64,000 bases of DNA from Campylobacter sp. (GCF_020024835.1 NZ_JAHHTD010000003.1:11973-75972), one strand, 5' to 3'. Shown: positions 27,457 to 36,310, counted from the stretch's first letter. Notes: a model not told the origin generated them from the letters alone. Translations and numbers: made by a program.

Positions 27457-28796
27457 TTTTCTATTACGTTAATACTAGGTGTAATATTTGGTGCAAAAGA
27501 ACGAATTATAACTAAAACATTCTTTTTTGGATCCACTTTTTGGTTAAATAACACCTCATTATTAGGTGCTTGAATAATAACACTACCATTATTTTTAACC
27601 ATAGCAACTCCAATACTTTGTGGCAAACCTCTCCAAGATCTAACATCAGCTTTAGTTACCATTGCTGTTGTAATACCGCTAGCTAAACTTAAAATTCCTC
27701 CTGTTGAGTCATTATTAGCTACTGCTGCATTTACAATAACTTTTAAAATAGTAGAGCTAATAGCCTTTGCAACTATTGCTGGTTGCTCAAATTTAAATTC
27801 GCTTGCAACTACATCATCTAAATTTATCAATTTTGTAGTATTAATATCATTTACGCTAAGATGGTCAAAAGATTGACTTCTTTTTTTCAAGGTTGGCAAT
27901 GCAATCGATACAGAGCTTATTTTATCATTTAAAAGCAATGGTAAAGTTAGCTTAAATTCATCTTTTATCACACCAAAGCCATTTTCATATACCACAAAAA
28001 CATATTTTTCATTTTTTTTAGCAGAATTAATTACTTTCCATTCTTTATTAATCTCATTATTTTTAGAGTTTAAAATTCTAATTTCTTTAAACAAATCCTT
28101 AGCTATAGTATAATCTTGACTCATAAAATAAAATATTGAAGCTAAATAAGTTGCATAAGGATTAGTAAATTTTTCACTTGTTGAAAATTCTTTAAATAAA
28201 TTGGCATATTGAGCATTTATTTCTTTAGCTGTATCGTTGAAATTTTTTGTAAAATTTGGATCTTCTTTTTTAGCTTTTTCTAAATCTGTTTTATTTTTAG
28301 CAATTTGAGTTTTAAAATAATCTTTTGCTCTATCTTGACGCAATAACGCCCTTTTAAATTCAACTCTAGCATTGTTATAATCGCCCTCGCTCATAAAATT
28401 AAGACCCTTATACACATTTACCATAATTCTTTCATATAAAGAACCATCATAATCTAACATACTATCGTTGATTAAAGTAGTGGCTGCGGTTTTTGTTATT
28501 TTTTCAGCTCCATTTTTTAAATCGACATCAACTTGATATGAATTTTCTACTTTATCAAAAAAATTATTACTAAGATTAAAATCACCGCAATTTCTCGCAA
28601 TTAATCCAGCGTTTAATCCTACATAAATTGCATCATCTTTTTTATCTACTTTACTCATTTCTTGGGTAAAAAAATCATCTGAACATACTTTTTGTGTTAA
28701 TTTTTGTTCTAAATTATTATTTATTTTTGCATGATCAGCACACGCGTTAAATAAAATAGCTGTTGTAGCTATGCCAAATAAAATTTTGACTTTCAT
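27453..28796 (-). CDS. COG3014-like TPR lipoprotein (Cj0089-like)
   Basis: A 447-residue lipoprotein with the lipobox LFNAC (Cys19), followed by a helical-repeat domain (about 50-250) with TPR-like units (EGDYNNARVEFKRALLRQDR, SQDYTIAKDLFKEIR). A C-terminal beta-rich domain contains a hydrophobic stretch (about 345-375) like others of COG3014. Two residues fit the bacterial N-glycosylation sequon: N74 (DFNLS) and N319 (DINTT). It is the first gene of the five-gene envelope operon and has a promoter with a T13 tract just upstream. Confidence 0.75.
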   Translation of the reverse strand: MKVKILFGIATTAILFNACADHAKINNNLEQKLTQKVCSDDFFTQEMSKVDKKDDAIYVGLNAGLIARNCGDFNLSNNFFDKVENSYQVDVDLKNGAEKITKTAATTLINDSMLDYDGSLYERIMVNVYKGLNFMSEGDYNNARVEFKRALLRQDRAKDYFKTQIAKNKTDLEKAKKEDPNFTKNFNDTAKEINAQYANLFKEFSTSEKFTNPYATYLASIFYFMSQDYTIAKDLFKEIRILNSKNNEINKEWKVINSAKKNEKYVFVVYENGFGVIKDEFKLTLPLLLNDKISSVSIALPTLKKRSQSFDHLSVNDINTTKLINLDDVVASEFKFEQPAIVAKAISSTILKVIVNAAVANNDSTGGILSLASGITTAMVTKADVRSWRGLPQSIGVAMVKNNGSVIIQAPNNEVLFNQKVDPKKNVLVIIRSFAPNITPSINVIEK

Positions 28797-28832
28797 AGTC
28801 TAATCCTTTTAAAATTAATTTATAAAACCCGC

Positions 28833-28859
28833 ATTATATAATAAACAAAAAAAAAAAAA
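28833..28859 (-). promoter_or_regulatory. Promoter of the envelope operon with a 13-base T tract
   Basis: On the minus strand a run of 13 T (28847-28859 as A on the plus strand) ends 8 bases before TATAAT (28833-28838), with a leader of about 30 bases and an AAAAGGAT Shine-Dalgarno. The T tract covers the position of a -35 element. Campylobacter sigma70 promoters lack a strict -35 and favour T-rich upstream DNA, so tract length could affect strength. Confidence 0.6.
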
Positions 28860-28876
28860 TCAATACCCGCTAAAGG

Positions 28877-28907
28877 CCTACTAAAGATATTTTGTATCTT
28901 TAGTAGG
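28877..28907 (-). terminator. Hairpin terminator after the di-haem peroxidase gene
   Basis: A perfect 13-bp stem (CCTACTAAAGATA and TATCTTTAGTAGG) with a 5-base loop lies about 10 bases past the stop of the peroxidase gene. The T run on the minus strand begins about 17 bases after the stem, so its termination efficiency is uncertain. Confidence 0.75.
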
Positions 28908-28916
28908 AATGTTTAA

Positions 28917-29951
28917 TCAAAGTTCTGGTTTTGGAGTGTTTTTACTTGCTTTTGGAAGTTGTGGATAAGTAATAGTTGGTTTTTTACCAGTTAAAGCATT
29001 TAAAAATGTTTCAATAGAAGCTGCTTCTTTATCAGAAATTTCTATACCAAGTTGAACACTACCCATTTCTTTGATAGCATCTTGTAATGACCATATAGCA
29101 CCATTATGGAAATAAGGAGCTGTTTCAGCTATATTTCTTAAGGTAGGAGTTTTAACTAAGCCGTTAGCATCACCTTTAAAATCTCCAATATTTGCAAATT
29201 TATATTGTGCTGCCACTTGAAAAGCTTGCATACTTCCACCTAAATTTACACCTGTATGGCAAGTAACACATCCTTTATCAATGAAAGTTTTTAACCCTTC
29301 TTGCTCTTTTTTATTTAAAGCTCTTGTATCACCTTCTAAAAATTTATCAAATTTAGATGGAGTTAAAAGCGTTCTTTCAAAAGTCGCTATAGCATCAGCA
29401 ATATTATCAAAAGTTACTCCGTCATTGCCATAAATTTTCTTAAATTCTTTTACATATTCTGGCATAGAAGCAATCTTTTCAACAGCTAATTTTGCTGGAG
29501 TTGCCATTTCAGGTTCTGCTTCGATAGGACCTTTTGCTTGATCTGCTAAAGTGCCTGCTCTACCATCCCAAAACTGAGTCGAATTTAAAACAGAATTGTA
29601 AGTAGTTGGAGAATTTAAATGATGAGGATTTTCCGTCCATCTGTGGCCAATAGCAGCTTCAACACCATCAGTGCCACCCATACCTAGATTATGACAGGTA
29701 TTGCACGAAATCAAACCACTTTTTGAAAGTCTTGGTTCAAAATATAATTTTTTTCCAAGATTAACTTTTTCTTTAGAAAATTTACTTGCTTTAATACCCA
29801 TTTGATCTAATAGTTTTTCAACTCCGGCTTGATCTTTTGGTAAAGGCATTAAACCAGCGGCTTTAGCTTCTTCTAGCAATGCTTTATCAGCAAATGCTGA
29901 AGTTGCAACTAATAATGAAGATGCAATAAGTAATGAAATTTTTTTCATCAT
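28917..29951 (-). CDS. Periplasmic di-haem cytochrome c peroxidase (Cj0358-like)
   Basis: A 344-residue exported peroxidase. It has a signal peptide (about 1-22, ending TSAFA) and two haem-binding motifs, CNTCH near residue 82 and CVTCH near residue 229, one per CCP/MauG-type domain. The family reduces hydrogen peroxide to water in the periplasm with electrons from cytochrome c. Two adjacent ATGs are possible (29951 and 29948). plsY is divergent, and the pairing of this peroxidase with plsY is the arrangement I recall for Cj0358. The 190-bp divergent gap is extremely AT-rich, and I could not identify a confident PerR or Fur box. Confidence 0.92.
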   Translation of the reverse strand: MMKKISLLIASSLLVATSAFADKALLEEAKAAGLMPLPKDQAGVEKLLDQMGIKASKFSKEKVNLGKKLYFEPRLSKSGLISCNTCHNLGMGGTDGVEAAIGHRWTENPHHLNSPTTYNSVLNSTQFWDGRAGTLADQAKGPIEAEPEMATPAKLAVEKIASMPEYVKEFKKIYGNDGVTFDNIADAIATFERTLLTPSKFDKFLEGDTRALNKKEQEGLKTFIDKGCVTCHTGVNLGGSMQAFQVAAQYKFANIGDFKGDANGLVKTPTLRNIAETAPYFHNGAIWSLQDAIKEMGSVQLGIEISDKEAASIETFLNALTGKKPTITYPQLPKASKNTPKPEL

Positions 29952-30144
29952 TTTACTCCTAAAAATAAGATAAAATAAAGCCTATTAAATAAACTTTATA
30001 AAAATATATCCATAATTTTCTTTAAATAATATAAAAAATTATAATTAAAAGATAAAAATTATTATAAAAATACAATATTTATTAAATCTTATTTTCAGCG
30101 TTATTTTATTATCATTTGCAATCAGTATAAATATAGGAAAAATA

Positions 30145-30756
30145 ATGGAAAATTTGATTATTTATCTTTTAGCATACCTTATAGGAGGCATTCCCTTTGG
30201 ATTGATACTTGCTAAAATTTTTGCTAAAACTAATATCAAAAATTTAGGTAGCAAAAGTATTGGTGCAACAAATGTTTTAAGAGTTTTAAAAGAAAATAAC
30301 CCTCAATTAGCTAAAAAACTTGCTATAGCTACAATAGCACTAGATGCCTTAAAAGGAATACTCCCGATTTTAATAGCTAAATTCTTAGGTTATGATGATA
30401 ATATTTTATGGACTATGGCTGTTTTAGCAGTATTTGGGCACTGCTTTTCTCCATATTTAAAATTTGAAGGTGGCAAAGGAATCGCAACTGGAGCTGGAGT
30501 TTTAGTTTTATTTTTACCTTTAGAAATATTTAGTGCTTTTATAGCTTGGTTTCTTGTAGGAAAAATTTTTAAAATTTCTAGTTTAGCTTCACTTGTAGCT
30601 TTAATAATCTTAATAATTTCATCTTTTGTATTTCATTATGATATGCCAGTTATCAACACACACGCACCAATATTCATCATAGCTTTTATAGTAGTTTATA
30701 AGCATATTCCAAATATTATAAGATTAATAGGAAAAAAAGAATGCAAAGTCATATAA
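30145..30756 (+). CDS. plsY: Acyl-phosphate glycerol-3-phosphate acyltransferase PlsY
   Basis: Integral membrane enzyme starting phospholipid synthesis by acylating glycerol-3-phosphate from acyl-phosphate, 203 residues with about five membrane helices. Conserved motifs are visible: GSKSIGATNVLR (motif 1), FGHCFSPYLKFEGGKGIATG (motif 2, phosphate-binding) and KHIPNI near the end (motif 3). It overlaps folB by 16 bases. Confidence 0.95.
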   Translation: MENLIIYLLAYLIGGIPFGLILAKIFAKTNIKNLGSKSIGATNVLRVLKENNPQLAKKLAIATIALDALKGILPILIAKFLGYDDNILWTMAVLAVFGHCFSPYLKFEGGKGIATGAGVLVLFLPLEIFSAFIAWFLVGKIFKISSLASLVALIILIISSFVFHYDMPVINTHAPIFIIAFIVVYKHIPNIIRLIGKKECKVI

Positions 30757-31058
30757 AAATCAGCTTAGAGCTTAAGTGTATCATAGGGCTTTTAGATTTT
30801 GAAAGAATTCAAGAACAAAATATTTTAATAGACTTAGAGCTTAAAAGTAAAAAATTTCTTGACTATGCAAAACTTTGCAAACGCTTAGAAAAAATTTATA
30901 AAAAGAAAAAATTTAAAACTATAGAAAAATCTTTAAAATACACGTGCAAAAATATCAAAAAACATCATAAAAAAGTCAAATTTATATCCATTACCTGCTA
31001 TAAACCAGATATTATAACCAATGCTAAAGTTGGTGCTAGCTTGACTAAAAAATATTAA
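30741..31058 (+). CDS. folB: Dihydroneopterin aldolase (FolB-like)
   Basis: A 105-residue protein of the FolB family, which cleaves dihydroneopterin in folate synthesis. The N terminus matches the pattern IKISLELKCIIGLLDFERIQ with the conserved glutamate. The remainder is unusually basic, with a Lys-rich middle and NAKVGASLTKKY at the C terminus. It is somewhat shorter than the usual 115-120 residues. It overlaps plsY and is followed by the cosR promoter. Confidence 0.82.
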   Translation: MQSHIKISLELKCIIGLLDFERIQEQNILIDLELKSKKFLDYAKLCKRLEKIYKKKKFKTIEKSLKYTCKNIKKHHKKVKFISITCYKPDIITNAKVGASLTKKY

Positions 31059-31140
31059 ATTAAAACATTTTTAAAGAATTTTGAATATTTGCTTAATTTG
31101 TGATATACTTGCTTCCTAAAATTATCCTTAAAGGAATATA

Positions 31141-31815
31141 ATGCGTATTTTAGTCGTAGAAGATGAAGCAACTCTAAATAAGACAATCTCAAATACCTTA
31201 AATGAATTTGGTTATCAAACAGACTCTTCAGAAAATTTTAAAGATGCTGAGTATTTTATAGGTATTAGACATTATGATTTAGTGCTAACAAATTGGTTGG
31301 TTGAAAATAGTGATGCAAGTGATTTGATTAATATAATTAAACAAAAATCACCAAGAACAGCTATTATCGCACTCTGCTCTAAAGTCGATAAAGATAGCGA
31401 AATCAAAGCTTTAAAAACTGGTGCTGATGATTTTATCAAAAAACCTTTAGATTATGATATTTTAATGGCAAGAATAGAAGCAAGACTTAGATTTGGTGGC
31501 ACTAATGTTATAAAAATAGACGATTTGCTTATAGATCCAGATGAAGAAAAGATTACTTATCAAGGAAGAGATATAGAACTCAAAGGAAAGCCTTTTGAAG
31601 TTTTAACTCATCTTGCAAGACATTCTGATCAAATAGTATCTAAAGAACAGCTTTTAGATGCGATTTGGGAAGAGCCTGAGCTTGTTACTCCAAATGTCAT
31701 AGAAGTAGCAATCAATCAAATAAGACAAAAAATGGATAAACCACTAAATATTTCCACTATAGAAACCGTGCGTCGCAGGGGATATCGCTTTTGTTTTCCT
31801 AAAAAAACAAACTAA
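31141..31815 (+). CDS. cosR: Orphan OmpR-type response regulator CosR
   Basis: A 224-residue response regulator with an N-terminal receiver and a C-terminal winged helix (GRDIELKGKPFEVLTHLARH, NVIEVAINQIRQKMDKP, TVRRRGYRF). The position of the phosphorylated aspartate is Asn51 (VLTNWLVEN), so it cannot be phosphorylated in the ordinary way. In C. jejuni CosR is an essential oxidative-stress regulator with no partner kinase, and none is beside it here. A GATATACT -10 box and an AAAGGAAT Shine-Dalgarno precede it, and a strong hairpin terminator follows. It is a conserved genus marker. Confidence 0.95.
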   Translation: MRILVVEDEATLNKTISNTLNEFGYQTDSSENFKDAEYFIGIRHYDLVLTNWLVENSDASDLINIIKQKSPRTAIIALCSKVDKDSEIKALKTGADDFIKKPLDYDILMARIEARLRFGGTNVIKIDDLLIDPDEEKITYQGRDIELKGKPFEVLTHLARHSDQIVSKEQLLDAIWEEPELVTPNVIEVAINQIRQKMDKPLNISTIETVRRRGYRFCFPKKTN

Positions 31816-31819
31816 AATT

Positions 31820-31857
31820 AAAATGAAATTTCATCTTAAGCCTTGAAATTTCATTTT
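31820..31857 (+). terminator. Rho-independent terminator after cosR
   Basis: A 13-bp stem (AAAATGAAATTTC / GAAATTTCATTTT) with a 12-base loop starts 5 bases after the cosR stop and is followed by CTTTCTTTT. Confidence 0.8.
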
Positions 31858-31926
31858 CTTTCTTTTAAATTACATATAAGTTTTTATATAGTATAAGTTT
31901 TTTCATTATTTATAAAAAGGAAAAGA

Positions 31927-32172
31927 ATGTCGCTTTTAATTACTAGAGAATGTATATCGTGTGATGCTTGTAGAGAGGAATGTCCTGATGAAGCAATATA
32001 TGATAATGATCCAATTTATGTCATAGATCCTGATTTATGCACAGAATGTGTAAATGAATTTTCAGAGCCAGCTTGTATAGTGGCTTGTCCTGTTGATTGT
32101 ATTATTCCAGATCCTGATAATGTTGAAAGCATTGAAGAACTTCGTTTAAAGCACAAAAATAAAGCTTATTGA
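31927..32172 (+). CDS. fdxB: Ferredoxin, two 4Fe-4S clusters (FdxB, YfhL-like)
   Basis: An 81-residue ferredoxin. The first cluster motif is CISCDACREECP near residue 9; the second is CTECVNEFSEPACIVACPVD near residue 38, with the enlarged spacing typical of the YfhL/Alv-type two-cluster ferredoxins. A C-terminal helix extension is present. It acts as a cytoplasmic electron carrier; partners cannot be told. It is preceded by a TATAGTATAAG promoter and an AAAAGG Shine-Dalgarno, and its stop overlaps the ppx start (TGATG). Confidence 0.93.
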   Translation: MSLLITRECISCDACREECPDEAIYDNDPIYVIDPDLCTECVNEFSEPACIVACPVDCIIPDPDNVESIEELRLKHKNKAY

Positions 32173-33668
32173 TGGCAAAAAAAACTGCAGTAATTGATCT
32201 TGGTTCAAATTCTATACGTATGGTGATTTTTGAAAGAACATCAAGGTATGGTTTTTATATTTGTAGTGAGTATAAAAAAAAGGTTCGCCTTGGAGAAAAT
32301 GCTTATAACAATAACAAAATTCTCCAAGAAAATGCGATGAATAAAGCTGAACAGGCTTTAGCTTTTTTTAAAGAAAAAGCTTTAAAAGAAAAATGTAATA
32401 AAATTATTGCTGTTGGCACTTCAGCTTTAAGAGACGCACCAAATTCTAAAGTTTTTATCAAAAGAATTTTGAATAATATTGGTTTGAATATAAAATGTAT
32501 TAGCGGTAAGGCAGAATCTTTCTTTGGCGGTCTTGCTGCTTTGAATTTATTATCAAATATACAAGAAGCTACCACTATAGATATAGGCGGTGGATCAACA
32601 GAATTATGTTTAATAAAAAATGGAAAAATTGTTGATTGTATTTCTTTAGATATTGGCACGGTGAGGTTTAAAGAGCTATTTTATGATCGTAAGAAATTTA
32701 GTGCCTTAGATAAACTTATGCAAGAAATTTTAATGCAAATTCCTAAAAAATTTCAAAATCACAATATCATAGCAATTGGTGGAAGTTTAAGGGCTATATC
32801 CACTTCTATTATGAAAAAAAATTCTTATCCGCTAAAAATACTTCACAATTTTTGTTATGAATTTGAAAAAGAAAAAAATCACATAGAAAAAATTTTAAAT
32901 GCAAAAAATTTAGTTGATTTTAATATCAAAAAAGATCGCTTTGACACTATAAAAGAAGGTTGTATTATATTTCTTGCATTACTTAAAAATTTGAAAGCAA
33001 AAACAATCATCACCTCAGCCGTTGGAGTAAGAGAAGGTGTTTTTTTATCTAATATCCTTGCTAAATATAGCAAAATTAAAGAGCAAGTAGATGATTTTTC
33101 AAAATTTAATTCTAAATTTCCTCCAAATTTTAATCCGAGCTTAAAGTCTTTACAAGATCGCTTTAATGTGAATTATCCTAACAAAACTACATATTTTGCT
33201 AATAAAATTTTTGATACCTTAGAGCCTTTACACAAAATAGATAAATCATACAAAAAAGACTTACTTAATGCAGCAAAGCTATCTTTAATTGGAGAAAAAT
33301 TGAATTTTTATTTTTCAAATGAGCATAGTGCTTATATGGCATTAAATGGATTGAATTTTGGATATTCTCATCAAGAATTAGCATTGATTTTTACTTTGTT
33401 AAAATTAGATGGTAAAAAAATAAATCTTTATGCAATGGAATATTTTAAAATTTTATTGCCAAGTATTCATATACTTTCGTGGCTAAATTTTATGCTTGCA
33501 TTAGCAAAAAAACTTGCAAAAGACACAAGTGAAAATCTTAATTTTATACTAAAAAATCATACTTTGTATATTTATTCAGAAAATAAAGAGATATATTTTT
33601 CTAATGATGAAATTAAAAAAATAGCAAAACCAAAACTCATAGTCTTAGCGTTTAATCAAAAAGCATAG
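32172..33668 (+). CDS. ppx: Exopolyphosphatase/guanosine pentaphosphatase (Ppx/GppA)
   Basis: Member of the Ppx/GppA family, which degrade polyphosphate and convert pppGpp to ppGpp, 498 residues. The ASKHA fold motifs are readable: KTAVIDLGSNSIRMVIF (phosphate 1), VGTSALRDA and TIDIGGGSTELCLI (phosphate 2). An HD-like C-terminal region follows. The ATG at 32172 overlaps the ferredoxin stop, and the earlier in-frame TTG is not needed. It runs convergent to the fliO-like gene with 1-2 bases between stops. Confidence 0.93.
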   Translation: MAKKTAVIDLGSNSIRMVIFERTSRYGFYICSEYKKKVRLGENAYNNNKILQENAMNKAEQALAFFKEKALKEKCNKIIAVGTSALRDAPNSKVFIKRILNNIGLNIKCISGKAESFFGGLAALNLLSNIQEATTIDIGGGSTELCLIKNGKIVDCISLDIGTVRFKELFYDRKKFSALDKLMQEILMQIPKKFQNHNIIAIGGSLRAISTSIMKKNSYPLKILHNFCYEFEKEKNHIEKILNAKNLVDFNIKKDRFDTIKEGCIIFLALLKNLKAKTIITSAVGVREGVFLSNILAKYSKIKEQVDDFSKFNSKFPPNFNPSLKSLQDRFNVNYPNKTTYFANKIFDTLEPLHKIDKSYKKDLLNAAKLSLIGEKLNFYFSNEHSAYMALNGLNFGYSHQELALIFTLLKLDGKKINLYAMEYFKILLPSIHILSWLNFMLALAKKLAKDTSENLNFILKNHTLYIYSENKEIYFSNDEIKKIAKPKLIVLAFNQKA

Positions 33669-33669
33669 A

Positions 33670-34437
33670 TTATTTTTGTTTTAATAACAAATTTTGTAAT
33701 CTTTGCTTATTTTCTTCAAAATAAGAATTAAAATCTTTTTCTTTAGTTTCTTTAGTTTCTTTAAAATTTGATTTTAAAGAATTTTCATCTATTGATATTT
33801 GATTTGATTCTAAGATTATATTAGAATTTCCAACTATCATAGTATAGCGTTTCATTCCATACTCAAAAACTATAAGTTGATTGTGTCTATCAAGTGATTT
33901 TTGAAAAATTAGATTAAAATTTCTATCTAAAGGATATTTTTGTCTTAAATAAATTTTTAAAATCCACAACCCAAGAAGTAAAAGAATCAAAATACTCATC
34001 ACTAAAATATAAGTTGTAAAATCATACTCATTTTGTTTAGTTTCAATCTGTGTTTTTTTAGTTTGCAAAGGCTCTTGTGTAAAAGTTCCTTCTTTTTGAA
34101 TGCGTAATCTTAAAACATATTTATCGCCTACATTATCAGCTTTTAGCTCGACTTTTTCCCCTAAATCTAAAACTATTAAAGTCTTTTCTCCTTGAGAAAA
34201 TATTTTAATCTTTTTTACAAGATTTGAATTTATAACTTTTTCTTCTTCTTTTGCAAGCTTTGCATTTAGCGTTATGATTAGAATATTGCCTTTTTTATTT
34301 TGACTTACACCGCTTTCATATGGAGCATTAAAAGAAAAGGTAATATCGACTCTATCGCCTCTTATGTAGGTATTATAGCCGATTATTTTTGCACTAAAAA
34401 GTGGTAAAACTAAAATACAAAGCAGTAAAAATCTCAT
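33670..34437 (-). CDS. fliO: FliO-like flagellar export protein (Cj0352-like)
   Basis: A 255-residue protein. An N-terminal hydrophobic segment (residues 2-16, signal or anchor) leads into a periplasmic beta-rich region resembling an AMIN domain (about 17-112). A transmembrane helix (about 144-165, ILVMSILILLLLGLWILKIY) and a cytoplasmic part follow with FEYGMKRYTMIVGNSNIILE, like the FliO cytoplasmic domain. FliO assists assembly of the FliPQR export gate. It overlaps fliN by 4 bases, the usual neighbour. Epsilonproteobacterial FliO proteins have this added periplasmic region. The call rests on topology and position. Confidence 0.78.
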   Translation of the reverse strand: MRFLLLCILVLPLFSAKIIGYNTYIRGDRVDITFSFNAPYESGVSQNKKGNILIITLNAKLAKEEEKVINSNLVKKIKIFSQGEKTLIVLDLGEKVELKADNVGDKYVLRLRIQKEGTFTQEPLQTKKTQIETKQNEYDFTTYILVMSILILLLLGLWILKIYLRQKYPLDRNFNLIFQKSLDRHNQLIVFEYGMKRYTMIVGNSNIILESNQISIDENSLKSNFKETKETKEKDFNSYFEENKQRLQNLLLKQK

Positions 34438-34739
34438 TGCAATTCTTTTTTAAAATACTGCAACACTGACTTAGAATCTAAAATTTCATTTATCCTAATG
34501 GCGAGATTTTTTTCATACACCATTACCTCGCCTTTGCCAAAAATTCTTTTGTTTAAATAAAGCTCAACGCTTTCTCCTGCAGGCTTTTCAAGGTCTATGA
34601 CTGAACCTACTTCAAGTTTTAATAACTCTTTTACGCTCATATTTGTCGTGCCAAGCTCACTAACAAAATCTACACTGATATCTAAAATTTCTTCATAAGA
34701 TTGTAATAATCCTAGATGATCTTGATGATCTTCCATCAT
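34434..34739 (-). CDS. fliN: Flagellar motor switch protein FliN
   Basis: FliN forms the distal C-ring of the flagellar switch and helps dock export substrates. At 101 residues it is short and consists of the SpoA domain: ILDISVDFVSELGTTNMSVK, LLKLEVGSVIDLEKPAGESV and KRIFGKGEVMVYEKNLAIRI. It overlaps the CheX-like gene upstream and the fliO-like gene downstream by 4 bases each, giving a three-gene flagellar operon. Confidence 0.96.
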   Translation of the reverse strand: MMEDHQDHLGLLQSYEEILDISVDFVSELGTTNMSVKELLKLEVGSVIDLEKPAGESVELYLNKRIFGKGEVMVYEKNLAIRINEILDSKSVLQYFKKELQ

Positions 34740-35158
34740 AAATTCTTATATCCTATTCTAAAGCTAGAATCTTTAAAGCTATAAGTAAATTTCTCTTTTA
34801 GCTTAATAGAAGAAAGCTTTTCTATGTGCCCTAAGTATTCTGGCACACCAAGTTTAAATTCGTCTTTTCCGTTAGCATCATTGAGTAATTTTTTAGTATA
34901 ACCTACTACTTGATTAGCGACTTCTTTGACTAAATCTGCCAATCCATCTTCTTTTAACTCTTCATGTAATAAAAATAAAGCAATCTCGTTTAAAGCTTTT
35001 TTTTGAAAAAATAAATAAAAACTATATTCTTTATCTTTAAAATGTATAGGAATAGAAGCTCCATAAAGCTCCCCTTTTATGGTATTAACCGGCTCTATTT
35101 TAAGCTTTAAAACTTGCACAAAAAAATGATGAATGGAGTATTCTAAAGTCTTATTCAT
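34736..35158 (-). CDS. CheX/CheC-like domain protein upstream of fliN (Cj0350-like)
   Basis: A 140-residue protein of unnamed function. Around residue 95 it reads DLVKEVANQVVGYTKK, which fits the D/S-x3-E-x2-N active-site pattern of CheX, CheC and FliY phosphatases that dephosphorylate CheY. The rest is a small alpha/beta domain consistent with one CheX unit. Its stop overlaps the fliN start. A FliY-like role at the motor switch, with phosphatase and switch functions on separate polypeptides, is plausible. The motif is short, so I call it likely and not certain. Confidence 0.65.
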   Translation of the reverse strand: MNKTLEYSIHHFFVQVLKLKIEPVNTIKGELYGASIPIHFKDKEYSFYLFFQKKALNEIALFLLHEELKEDGLADLVKEVANQVVGYTKKLLNDANGKDEFKLGVPEYLGHIEKLSSIKLKEKFTYSFKDSSFRIGYKNL

Positions 35159-35272
35159 AATAAATCCTTAAAACTTAACTTTTAATGAAACGATTTTACT
35201 AAATAAACCCTTTAATCATAATTAATAATTTAACTATAAAATACATATAAAAATTCAATCAAGGTAGCGTAA

Positions 35273-36310
35273 GTGTTTATAAGAAATTTTGATTTAAATG
35301 AGAAAGTTTTTATTATAGCTGAACTTTCTGCTAATCACGCAAATAGTTTAGATACTGCCTTAAAGACTATCAAAGCGGCTAAAAAAGCAGGTGCTGATGC
35401 TATAAAATTGCAAACTTACACCCCAGATAGCTTGACTTTAAATTCAAATAAAGATGATTTTTTAATCAAAGATGGATTATGGAAAGGAAGAAAGCTTTAT
35501 GAACTATACGAGGAGGCAAAGACTCCTTATAATTGGCACAAAGAGCTTTTTGAGTGTGCAAAAAAAGAAGATTTGATATGTTTTTCTAGTCCATTTAGTA
35601 AAGCAGATCTTGATTTTTTAAAACAATTTAATCCACCTGCTTATAAAATAGCTTCTTTTGAGGTTAATGATTATGATTTTGTAAGATACGTGGCAAAAGA
35701 GCAAAAGCCTACTTTAATATCAACTGGAATTGCTTATGAGGAAGAATTAGATGAAATTATAAAAATTTTTCAAGAAGAAAAAAATTCTAATCTAATTTTA
35801 TTAAAATGCACTTCTGCTTATCCATCTAAAATACAAGATTTAAATTTAAATGCTATCACAACTTTAAAACAAAAATTTAAAACTACTATAGGCTTAAGCG
35901 ATCATAGTGAAGGATTTTTAGCCCCTATTTTAGCGGTTGCATTAGGGGCTAGAGTGATAGAAAAGCATTTTATACTTGATAAAAATTTACAAAGTGCTGA
36001 TGCTAAATTTAGTCTTGATTTTGATGAATTTAAACAAATGTGCTCTATGGTGCGTATAAGTGAGCAAGCTTTAGGAAAAAATGATTTAAATTTTGATGAT
36101 AAAATCTTAAAAAATCGCCATTTTGCAAGGAGTTTATATGCTAGTAAAAATATAAAAAAAGGAGAAATTTTTACTTTAGATAATGTAAAAAGCATAAGAC
36201 CTAGTTTGGGTTTGCATCCTAAATTTTTAAATTCTATTTTAGGTAAAAAAGCTACTAAGGATATAGAATTTGCTCAAGCTTTAAAAGAAAATGATTTTGA
36301 GGGAAACTAA
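35273..36310 (+). CDS. pseI: Pseudaminic acid synthase
   Basis: PseI condenses phosphoenolpyruvate with 6-deoxy-AltdiNAc to give pseudaminic acid, the sugar that decorates Campylobacter flagellin. It is 345 residues. The NeuB barrel reads VFIIAELSANHANSLDTALK, GADAIKLQTYTPDSLTL, SSPFSKADLDFL and IGLSDHSEGFLAP, and a C-terminal SAF (antifreeze-like) domain begins near residue 285 (FARSLYASKNIKKGE). LQTYTPDSLT and the DHSEG motif favour PseI over the sialic or legionaminic synthases. The start is GTG with AAGG upstream. Its TAA overlaps the ATG of the first maf gene. Confidence 0.92.
   Translation: MFIRNFDLNEKVFIIAELSANHANSLDTALKTIKAAKKAGADAIKLQTYTPDSLTLNSNKDDFLIKDGLWKGRKLYELYEEAKTPYNWHKELFECAKKEDLICFSSPFSKADLDFLKQFNPPAYKIASFEVNDYDFVRYVAKEQKPTLISTGIAYEEELDEIIKIFQEEKNSNLILLKCTSAYPSKIQDLNLNAITTLKQKFKTTIGLSDHSEGFLAPILAVALGARVIEKHFILDKNLQSADAKFSLDFDEFKQMCSMVRISEQALGKNDLNFDDKILKNRHFARSLYASKNIKKGEIFTLDNVKSIRPSLGLHPKFLNSILGKKATKDIEFAQALKENDFEGN

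Noticed and set aside
30037..30070. AT-rich dyads (AATTATAATT and nearby TTATTATAA) before the peroxidase and plsY as a PerR or Fur box
   Set aside because: The whole gap is nearly pure A/T, so such dyads are expected by chance; no full consensus is visible.
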